DNA of 60,698 nucleotides, from NCBI GenBank assembly GCA_900545865.1, contig URAN01000012.1, positions 1 through 60,698 on the forward strand, in the 5' to 3' direction. The notes below the pieces were generated by a model. It searched no databases, had not been told where the DNA came from, and saw nothing but the letters and a program-made list of their open reading frames with translations. Origin of the DNA: an uncultured Eubacteriales bacterium. Lineage in GTDB: Bacteria > Bacillota > Clostridia > Monoglobales > Monoglobaceae. The translations under genes were made by a program, and so were the position numbers. This document shows positions 55,035 to 60,698 of the stretch, in pieces (positions within the stretch are counted from its first letter, which is position 1; each line of letters begins with the position of its first letter).

Positions 55035-55979
55035 TTAAATATCAAGCTGATTTATAACGGCTTTTAACGTTTCGGCACTCTTATGCAGGTTCGAAACTTC
55101 TTCATCGGTCAAAGGCATCAATACCTTTGCTTTCGCGCCGTCCTTGCCGACAATGTTCAATACGCTGAGCGCAACATCGTCAACGCCGTATTCCCCGTGC
55201 ATAAGCGTTGATACGGTCATCGTGGTATCGATACCGGCGAGCAGGCACTTGCATATATGACAGACAGAAGCCGAAACAGCATAGAATGTCGCACCTTTTC
55301 TTTCGATAACGATTCCGCCCGACTTGCGAACATATTGTTCAACATCAGCGCGGTCAAATTTGGGGTATGAAATATCCGGCGTCTGGATAAGTTTGTCACA
55401 TTCCTCAATCGGAACATTCGATATATTCGCAACAGACCACGGAATAAACGAAGAATCGCCGTGTTCACCGAAAACATATGCGTGAACATTGCTTTGGTTT
55501 ATGTTATAATATTCCGCAAGTCTTGCACGCAGACGCGATGTATCGAGTATCGTACCCGAACCGATTATACGATTTTCGGGCAGACCCGATCTCTTACAGA
55601 AAGTATAAGTCAAAACGTCAACGGGATTGCTTACTATAATATAAGTAGCATCCGGGGCATACTTTGTTATCTCGGGGATAATCATTTTTGTTATATCAAC
55701 ATTTGTCTGAGCAAGTTCAAGTCTTGACTGACCCGGCTTTCTTGCGATACCCGATGTTAAGATAACAATGTTCGAATCCGCCGCATCGCGATAATCGCCG
55801 GCATAGATTGAACAAGCGCCCAAAAACGGCGTTCCCTGGCGAATATCGAGTGCTTCTCCGAGAGCTTTTTCGTTATTAATATCAATCATAACGATTTCAG
55901 AGGCAAGCCCCATTGTTGTAAGTGTATAAGCTATTGTTGAACCGACGCTGCCGGTTCCAATGATGGAAATTTTGTTCAT
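55035..55979 (-). CDS. mdh: LDH-type malate dehydrogenase (R at the substrate-selecting position)
   Basis: A 314-residue member of the lactate/malate dehydrogenase family with NAD-binding IIGTGSVGST and MIDINNEKA, catalytic H173 in GEHGDSSF and substrate-binding R149. Overall it looks like L-lactate dehydrogenase. However, the loop that selects substrate reads GIARKPGQSR: R80 stands where lactate dehydrogenases have Gln (Q102 in the classical numbering, as in APQKPGETR) and malate dehydrogenases have Arg. That change is known to switch lactate dehydrogenase to oxaloacetate specificity. Being first in an operon with fumarase and fumarate reductase supports malate dehydrogenase. Automated annotation may well call it ldh. 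Confidence 0.82.
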   Translation of the reverse strand: MNKISIIGTGSVGSTIAYTLTTMGLASEIVMIDINNEKALGEALDIRQGTPFLGACSIYAGDYRDAADSNIVILTSGIARKPGQSRLELAQTNVDITKMIIPEITKYAPDATYIIVSNPVDVLTYTFCKRSGLPENRIIGSGTILDTSRLRARLAEYYNINQSNVHAYVFGEHGDSSFIPWSVANISNVPIEECDKLIQTPDISYPKFDRADVEQYVRKSGGIVIERKGATFYAVSASVCHICKCLLAGIDTTMTVSTLMHGEYGVDDVALSVLNIVGKDGAKAKVLMPLTDEEVSNLHKSAETLKAVINQLDI

Positions 55980-56010
55980 AACGCACCTTCTCTATTATAT
56001 TTTTTAACCT

Positions 56011-56039
56011 ATTATAACATAATTCGAGCCGAATTGCAA
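56011..56039 (-). promoter_or_regulatory. Promoter of the mdh-fum-hdr-flx-frd operon with palindrome in the spacer
   Basis: TTGCAA (56039-56034), 17 bp and TATAAT (56016-56011) lie 32 bp upstream of the mdh start. The spacer holds the palindrome AATTCG-AGC-CGAATT (56021-56035), which overlaps the -35 edge and is well placed for a repressor. It does not match the usual Rex operator. Confidence 0.65.
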
Positions 56040-56145
56040 ATGTATATTCCGTATATCGATAATATTATGATTGATATATGTAAATACTGTCACAAAAAAG
56101 AGGTTTTTTGGTTATTTTTTTGCCGAATCACCGTCGATATGCGGA

Positions 56146-56985
56146 TTAACGCGCTTTATCGCGGCATTGTGCACGCCATTTAAGCGGAGTCATACCCGTC
56201 ATACCTTTAAAAACCTTTATGAAATAGCTGAAATTATTGAACCCCGACATCTGTGCAGCCTCCGTCACCGACATATCCGAGCTTTCAAGCAGAACCTTTG
56301 CATCATTTATTTTAAGAATGTTGCAATACTCTTTCAGAGTTCGTCCGCTTTTCTTTTTAAACATATGGCTTATATATGACTTGCTGAAATTAAACTTTTT
56401 CGCTATTTCATCAACCGAAACGTCCGAATGTCTCTCGCGCAAAAAATCAAGCACGTCATAATAAACATCTTTGTATGTGTTCTCGTATTCCTTAAACCCG
56501 ACAAATCTTTCAAGCATCATACAAAGCGGCGGAACGACCGTGTTCAAAAGCTCTGTCGGCATCTCTTTGTCCTTAATATTTCTGATATAAAAATCATCGG
56601 TGCAATACGGCTTTTTATCGCTTTTATATCCGCTTACGCTAACAAACCCGACAGGTATTCCGTCACAAAAAAATCCGTGTACATATTCCGCGACCCCGGC
56701 GTGGCACACCCCGGTATAACATCTCTCGGCGGCACATTTTTTCAACACCGCCTCTTGGCACTTTATACACTTTTTATGCCGCGCCCTGTCTGATTTTACT
56801 TTAAAACAATACGGATTTGTGTGAGCGTTGTATTTCAGCAAGGCTTTAGCCCTTTCAAAAAGATACGGATACCTTTGTGCAAAGTGTATTGAAATCAAAA
56901 GATTATGTTCGTTTTTCAAATACTCGGTATATGCGCAAATCATTTCGGTAATTTCACCGATTTTTATCCCCGATTCGGTTTTCAT
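56146..56985 (-). CDS. AraC-family regulator with PocR sensory domain
   Basis: A 279-residue regulator. The N-terminal half is a PocR-type ligand-binding domain (NPYCFKVKSDRARHKKCIKCQ, CYTGVCHAGVAEYV, IPVGFVSVSGYKS) with its clustered cysteines. The C-terminal half is an AraC helix-turn-helix pair (VDEIAKKFNFSKSYISHMFK and MSGFNNFSYFIKVFKGMTG). The frame can start at a TTG (56991); the ATG at 56985 is preferred, although its ribosome binding site is weak. It is divergent from the FAD-dependent oxidoreductase gene at 57119 and probably regulates it. Known PocR domains respond to small diols or similar metabolites; the ligand here is unknown. Confidence 0.88.
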   Translation of the reverse strand: MKTESGIKIGEITEMICAYTEYLKNEHNLLISIHFAQRYPYLFERAKALLKYNAHTNPYCFKVKSDRARHKKCIKCQEAVLKKCAAERCYTGVCHAGVAEYVHGFFCDGIPVGFVSVSGYKSDKKPYCTDDFYIRNIKDKEMPTELLNTVVPPLCMMLERFVGFKEYENTYKDVYYDVLDFLRERHSDVSVDEIAKKFNFSKSYISHMFKKKSGRTLKEYCNILKINDAKVLLESSDMSVTEAAQMSGFNNFSYFIKVFKGMTGMTPLKWRAQCRDKAR

Positions 56986-57118
56986 GGTCAATCATTCCAT
57001 TCGTGCATTTTTTTGTTATTTTTGTGCCTATAAATGCAAGTTTTTATATCATTTGTGTGTTATTATAATATCATACAAGATTATATCTGTCAATACCGAT
57101 AATTATGGAGGAATAGTA

Positions 57119-58900
57119 ATGTTAAACCAAAAGACACTGAATGCCGACCTGTGTGTTATAGGCGGCGGAATGGCAGGGATATGTGCTGCGATTGCGGCGG
57201 CGCGGTGCGGCGCAAAGGTCGTGCTTATGCACGAACGCCCCGTATTGGGTGGAAACGCGTCCTCGGAGATTAGAATGTGGATGTGCGGCGCAGGCGGCGA
57301 AAATAACCGCGAAACGGGAATTGTGGAAGAGATTGCACTTGAAAACTATTACCGCAACCCGACCAAAAACTATTATATATGGGATACCGTGCTTTATGAC
57401 TTTGTAATAAGAGAGAAGAATATAACGTTGTTGCTAAATTGCACCTGTATGGACGCAAAATGCGAGAGGGGTAATTTTAAGCACGGGCGCAGCACAAAGA
57501 TTCTTTCCGTCAAGGGTTATCAAATGACAACCCAGACGTTTTATGAAGTCTGCGCCGAAAACTATGCGGATTGCTCGGGCGACAGCATTCTTGCGCCGCT
57601 TGTCGGTGCGGAATTTAAAATCGGCAGAGAGAGCGCGGACGAATTCGACGAAGACACTCATGTTAAAACGCACGACCGCCTGACAATGGGCAACAGCTGT
57701 CTTATACAGGGGCGCGAAACGGACAAAAATGTCAAATTTACGCCGCCGAAATTCAGCACCAAACTGACCGAGGAAAACTTTAAAGAAAGACGCCCCGACA
57801 TATATAACTCCTATGAAAACTTTTGGTATCTCGAACTTGGCGGCAACCGCGACACAATCGCCGATGCCGAGGATATTACGCGCGAGCTTGTACCTCTTGC
57901 AACAGGTGCGTGGGATTATATAAAAAATTCGGGCAGCTTTAATGCGGACAAGTGGGATTTGGAATTTCTCGGATTTCTGCCGGGCAAGCGCGAGTCAAGA
58001 CGAATGACGGGCGAATATATAATCACCGAAAGGGATATTGTCAAAAACCGAATATTCGATGATACGGTCGCATACGGCGGCTGGCCGCTTGACGACCACT
58101 TTCCCGACGGATTTTATCACAAAGGCACACCGAATACGGATATAAAGACCCCTGCCCCGTATTGCATACCCTATCGCGCTATGTATTCAAAGAATGTCGA
58201 AAACCTGTTTTTCGCCGGGCGAAATATCAGTATGACACATATGGCAATGAGCAGCATTCGAGTTATGATGACCTGCGCGCTTATGGGTCAGGCGGTCGGA
58301 ACAGCCGCCGCAATCGCACACAGATTCGGTCTGACCCCGCACGAAGTATATCTGAACAAGCTTGAACTCTTACAAAATACGCTTTTGGATAACGATTGCT
58401 TTTTGCCGAACAAAAAGCGGGAAATCGGCAGCTTGTGCAAGGAAACCGATATTATAAACGGAAATAACACCCTAAACAACGGCGAGGACAGGCCGCATCG
58501 TATATACGGCTCGGATTGCGGCGTTGCGGTCACGAACAGCACCGCCCTTGAATATCGGTTTGATAAACCCGAATATGTCACATCGGTTCACATCACTTTT
58601 GACAGCGACCTGAACCGCGAAACCCTATCGGGTGACGAGTGCGAGCGGTATCACAGTATGCGCAGCAATATATTAAAAGACAGTCCTCAGCTCTATGTTC
58701 CCAAAACGCTGTGTAAGGAATTTATTTTGGAATGCGAAACCGAAAACGGAAGAACAGAAGTTATATTAAATGAGGGAAATAATTTAACGAGAGCGCACAA
58801 CGCCGAGATAAACAGGAATGTCAAAATCATTCGTCTTATTCCCCTCACAAATTGGGGCGAAACCGATAAAACCACGGTTTTTTCGTTTGATTTTAAATAA
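57119..58900 (+). CDS. FAD-dependent oxidoreductase (FAD_oxidored family), 593 aa
   Basis: The N-terminal FAD-binding motif ADLCVIGGGMAGICAAIAAA is followed by GGNASSEIRMWMCGA, typical of the FAD_oxidored family often found among polysaccharide-degradation genes. ENLFFAGRNISMTHMAMSS and ALMGQAVGTAAAIA mark the C-terminal part of the FAD domain (to about residue 430). A beta domain of about 150 residues ends the protein. There is no signal peptide. The frame is open back to 56828, but GGAGG before the ATG at 57119 and the FAD motif at residue 10 fix the start. TATAAT at 57064-57069 may be its -10 box; the -35 is poor, as in activator-dependent promoters, which fits the divergent AraC gene. The substrate is unknown. 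Confidence 0.83.
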   Translation: MLNQKTLNADLCVIGGGMAGICAAIAAARCGAKVVLMHERPVLGGNASSEIRMWMCGAGGENNRETGIVEEIALENYYRNPTKNYYIWDTVLYDFVIREKNITLLLNCTCMDAKCERGNFKHGRSTKILSVKGYQMTTQTFYEVCAENYADCSGDSILAPLVGAEFKIGRESADEFDEDTHVKTHDRLTMGNSCLIQGRETDKNVKFTPPKFSTKLTEENFKERRPDIYNSYENFWYLELGGNRDTIADAEDITRELVPLATGAWDYIKNSGSFNADKWDLEFLGFLPGKRESRRMTGEYIITERDIVKNRIFDDTVAYGGWPLDDHFPDGFYHKGTPNTDIKTPAPYCIPYRAMYSKNVENLFFAGRNISMTHMAMSSIRVMMTCALMGQAVGTAAAIAHRFGLTPHEVYLNKLELLQNTLLDNDCFLPNKKREIGSLCKETDIINGNNTLNNGEDRPHRIYGSDCGVAVTNSTALEYRFDKPEYVTSVHITFDSDLNRETLSGDECERYHSMRSNILKDSPQLYVPKTLCKEFILECETENGRTEVILNEGNNLTRAHNAEINRNVKIIRLIPLTNWGETDKTTVFSFDFK

Positions 58901-58994
58901 ACGCCGCATTTTAAACGCGCGGTATATTTAAATCATACAGTACCGTTATTTGATATATCGAATTCAAAAACCGTAAAATAAATTCACAAAACAG

Positions 58995-59023
58995 TTGCCC
59001 GAACGGACTTTGTGTGTTATAAT
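58995..59023 (+). promoter_or_regulatory. Candidate promoter of the pseudouridine synthase gene
   Basis: TTGCCC (58995-59000), 17 bp and TATAAT (59018-59023) lie 33 bp before the start codon at 59057. Confidence 0.6.
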
Positions 59024-59056
59024 CTATATCAAAGATTATTAAACGGGTGAAATCTG

Positions 59057-59977
59057 ATGAGAGAATTTATTATAGATAAAAACAGTGACGGAATACGGCT
59101 TGACAAATTTATGTGCGGCGTTATGCCGAACATAAGTTTCGGCGAAGTATGCAAGGCATTGCGCAAGAAAAAAGTCCGCGTGAACGGAAAGCATAAAGAC
59201 GGCACATATCGGGTATCGAACGGCGAACACATTCAAATTTATATGAACGATGAATTTTTTGAAACAAATTCGCCGATACACGACTTTTCGTGGAAGAATT
59301 GTCCGACTGATACGGATATTGAATATGAGGACGAAAATATACTTATCGCGAACAAGCCGTCGGGGCTGCCGTCACAGGCGGACGACGGCGCGGATTCTCT
59401 TGAAAACAGGATTCGCGCGATGTTATTTAAAAAAGGCGAAATCGACATCACGGCAACACCGATTTTTATTCCGTCATTGTGCCACCGAATCGACCGAAAC
59501 ACCTCGGGGCTTGTCATTGCGGCAAAGAACGCAGCCGCGCTGCGTGCCGCAAATCGGCTTATCAAAGATAAAAAGATACGAAAGTTTTATCTGTGTCAAG
59601 CCGAAAAAACGCCGAATCCGCCGAGCGGTGAGATTTGCGGCTGGCTTGTTAAAGACGAAACGCGGCACAGGATGAAATTTTTTGATAAAAAGCCGAGTGA
59701 CCCAACCGCCGCCGAATGCCGAACCTTATATCGGGTTATAAAAGGCGGAACGCCCTGTGTTATTGAGGCAGAGCTGCTCACAGGGCGCACGCACCAAATC
59801 CGTGCAAGTTTTTCGCACATAGGCTGTCCGCTTTGCGGCGATGTCAAATACGGAGCGTCAAAAACCGCCGATAAATCATATCAGCGGCTTGTTTCGTATA
59901 AATTGATTTTTGATTTTGAGCCGTGCGACTCACCCCTCGACTATCTCTCGCATAAGACGGTCGAACTGTCGTGTTAA
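59057..59977 (+). CDS. RluA-family RNA pseudouridine synthase
   Basis: A 306-residue enzyme with an N-terminal S4 RNA-binding domain (IRLDKFMCGVMPNISFGEVC, KKVRVNGKH) and the RluA catalytic domain, with the active-site aspartate in LCHRIDRNTSGLVIA and the later RTHQIRASFSHIGCPL motif. It converts uridine to pseudouridine in rRNA or tRNA; the exact site cannot be told from sequence. Its 3' end overlaps the convergent lipoprotein gene by 4 bp. Confidence 0.93.
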   Translation: MREFIIDKNSDGIRLDKFMCGVMPNISFGEVCKALRKKKVRVNGKHKDGTYRVSNGEHIQIYMNDEFFETNSPIHDFSWKNCPTDTDIEYEDENILIANKPSGLPSQADDGADSLENRIRAMLFKKGEIDITATPIFIPSLCHRIDRNTSGLVIAAKNAAALRAANRLIKDKKIRKFYLCQAEKTPNPPSGEICGWLVKDETRHRMKFFDKKPSDPTAAECRTLYRVIKGGTPCVIEAELLTGRTHQIRASFSHIGCPLCGDVKYGASKTADKSYQRLVSYKLIFDFEPCDSPLDYLSHKTVELSC

Positions 59978-60372
59978 GGCTTGCACCGCTTACACGGCTT
60001 ATACCCTCTTGAAACAGCGTCATCTCTGCTTCCGTTTAAATATACCTTGTTCGATTCGCTCATTTGGTCAATACTGATACAATTCGGGCGGTGGAATTTC
60101 ATGGTGTTTGAATTTCCGATATAATTATATTCTTTGTCTTTTTCTGAATCGTCTTGATTTTGTTTTATGACATCTTTTGATTCATTTGATTGCGGATTTT
60201 GCTCTGTCACGTTTTTGTCCGAATCTTCATTTGCCGATTGTGTTTCGACCTCGGTTTGAACCTGTGATTCGGTTGTCGACTGATACTCGTGCTCTGACAA
60301 GTTGCCGCACGCGCAAAGCGAAATCAACACAGACACACACATAACGAACGATAGGAATACTTTGCTTTTCAT
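59974..60372 (-). CDS. Lipoprotein with C-terminal Ada-like zinc-binding motif
   Basis: A 132-residue lipoprotein. The signal peptide ends in a lipobox (SVLISLCACGN, with Cys for lipidation). A low-complexity Glu/Ser/Gln/Asn-rich spacer covers about residues 25-82. The last 50 residues (YIGNSNTMKFHRPNCISI and GYKPCKRCKP) form the small C...C-x2-C metal-binding motif seen in Ada-type and many secreted nuclease-associated domains. The role is unknown. AAAGGTGG precedes the ATG. A terminator hairpin sits 60-85 nt upstream, so expression may depend on read-through. Confidence 0.8.
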   Translation of the reverse strand: MKSKVFLSFVMCVSVLISLCACGNLSEHEYQSTTESQVQTEVETQSANEDSDKNVTEQNPQSNESKDVIKQNQDDSEKDKEYNYIGNSNTMKFHRPNCISIDQMSESNKVYLNGSRDDAVSRGYKPCKRCKP

Positions 60373-60427
60373 TTGTAATAAACCACCTTTTAATACTAAT
60401 GATACAAATGCGCATTTTCAGAAAATT

Positions 60428-60459
60428 AAAAAAGTGCGCCAATTCGAGAACTGACGCAC
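60428..60459 (-). terminator. Intrinsic terminator upstream of the lipoprotein gene
   Basis: The minus-strand arms GTGCGTCAGTT (60459-60449) and AATTGGCGCAC (60444-60434) form an 11-bp stem with two G-U pairs and the loop CTCG, followed by six Ts (60433-60428). The G-U pairs mean it works on this strand only. Confidence 0.8.
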
Positions 60460-60593
60460 AAAAAACGCAGGCTCTGATTGTTGTCACACAAATCCCGTTA
60501 TCTTTATATGTCGATAGGAAATAAGAGTCAAGCGTTTTTATCAAAAAGATAAAACACCTACCTACATATAAACAATATTAAGATTTATGTGAC
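60434..60593 (-). ncRNA. Candidate structured leader or small RNA, about 165 nt
   Basis: A promoter at 60628-60600 would start transcription near 60593. The first 12 nt (60593-60582) pair with 60494-60483 over 12 bp with one G-U (GTCACATAAATC with GATTTGTGTGAC). Inside, 60572-60564 pairs with 60511-60503 over 9 bp, and 60554-60548 with 60542-60536 over 7 bp around UUUUU. The unit ends in a terminator at 60459-60434. It encodes no convincing peptide. It could be a regulated leader of the lipoprotein gene or an independent small RNA (a 6S-like rod is one option). I do not recognise it as a known riboswitch. Confidence 0.5.
60503..60531 (-). promoter_or_regulatory. Second candidate promoter inside the leader
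   Basis: TTGACT (60531-60526), 17 bp and TATAAA (60508-60503) form a near-consensus promoter whose start would be about 60496, next to the 3' arm of the long inverted repeat. Confidence 0.45.
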
Positions 60594-60599
60594 GGTATT

Positions 60600-60628
60600 A
60601 TTATAGCACACTTTCAAAACTTTTGCAA
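60600..60628 (-). promoter_or_regulatory. Promoter of the leader/small RNA
   Basis: TTGCAA (60628-60623), a 17-bp spacer and TATAAT (60605-60600). The predicted start, 7 nt downstream, is the first base of the inverted-repeat arm at 60593. Confidence 0.7.
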
Positions 60629-60698
60629 GACCAAAAAATTAAAGTTTCTTTTCTTCTTACCGTGAAAAGTTAAGAAAAAGGGTTAGGACACGACAAAT

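Noticed and set aside
55995..56022. TGTTATAATAGGTTAA-like sequence at the operon promoter as a Rex site
   Set aside because: The half-site spacing is off by two and both halves have mismatches; it is explained by the AT-rich -10 region.
56080..56125. A/T-rich self-complementary stretch after the PocR regulator as a terminator
   Set aside because: The stem is only A-T pairs (AAAAAA/TTTTTT) and too weak to claim.
56828..57118. N-terminal extension of the FAD oxidoreductase
   Set aside because: It overlaps the divergent AraC gene and promoter region; GGAGG before 57119 and the FAD motif position fix the start.
60460..60593. T-box, purine, SAM or c-di-GMP riboswitch upstream of the lipoprotein
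   Set aside because: None of the conserved core sequences of these classes could be found; only the stems and terminator are supported.

Overview
The window looks like a chromosomal segment of an anaerobic, low-to-mid GC, Gram-positive Clostridia-type bacterium, probably from a gut or other plant-polysaccharide-rich habitat. The evidence is purine-rich GGAGG ribosome binding sites, secreted proteins with Firmicutes signal peptides and S-layer homology (SLH) repeats, a Rex redox repressor, and strictly anaerobic iron-sulfur electron-transfer genes. I cannot name the species. An order such as Monoglobales or Oscillospirales would fit, but this is a weak inference. No rRNA, tRNA or CRISPR array was seen. 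Nearly all genes lie on the minus strand.

Left part (1-34,000). A partial IS110-family recombinase sits at the left edge. It is followed on the minus strand by a surface and carbohydrate block, read from right to left: two paralogous secreted clan-A glycoside hydrolases (34000-27148), three secreted or SLH-anchored proteins (27087-18849), two Gfo/Idh/MocA-type oxidoreductases, a GH36 alpha-galactosidase, and two giant secreted proteins of 2381 and 2023 residues, the second with three SLH repeats. A module of about 215 residues that I cannot assign to a known family occurs five times in three of these proteins.

Middle part (34,100-42,200). Two AraC-type regulators flank a sugar-phosphate isomerase/epimerase-like gene, a fragment of a dead oxidoreductase gene and an intracellular glycosidase-like gene. 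A divergent plus-strand operon encodes isomerase, oxidoreductase and isomerase. A 41-bp motif with fixed internal spacing and a promoter attached lies upstream of three genes of this locus (34000, 30570 and 38268), and probably defines an AraC-controlled regulon. The local inference is a polysaccharide or glycoside utilisation locus that uses oxidoreductase/epimerase chemistry on the released sugars. No transporter for it is inside the window.

Right part (42,287-56,040). One long minus-strand operon starts from a TTGCAA-17-TATAAT promoter at 56,039-56,011. In order of transcription it encodes malate dehydrogenase, fumarase, HdrB, HdrC, HdrA, FlxD (MvhD-like), FlxC, FlxB, FlxA, a fumarate reductase iron-sulfur subunit, its flavoprotein subunit, an aspartate:alanine-exchanger-family transporter, Rex and a small [2Fe-2S] protein. 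Together these form the reductive branch oxaloacetate -> malate -> fumarate -> succinate, tied to an NADH-oxidising, flavin-based electron-bifurcating Flx-Hdr complex. The fumarate reductase lacks both the covalent-FAD histidine and any membrane anchor, and its usual [3Fe-4S] site carries a fourth cysteine. A soluble fumarate reductase wired directly to Flx-Hdr is the most exciting candidate system here. A MITE-like element with a 17-bp target duplication interrupts this operon between flxA and frdB.

Right end (56,100-60,698). A PocR/AraC regulator is divergent from an FAD-dependent oxidoreductase gene. An RluA-type pseudouridine synthase converges on a small lipoprotein gene. Upstream of the lipoprotein is a roughly 165-nt promoter-to-terminator unit with long complementary arms, which may be a structured leader or small RNA.
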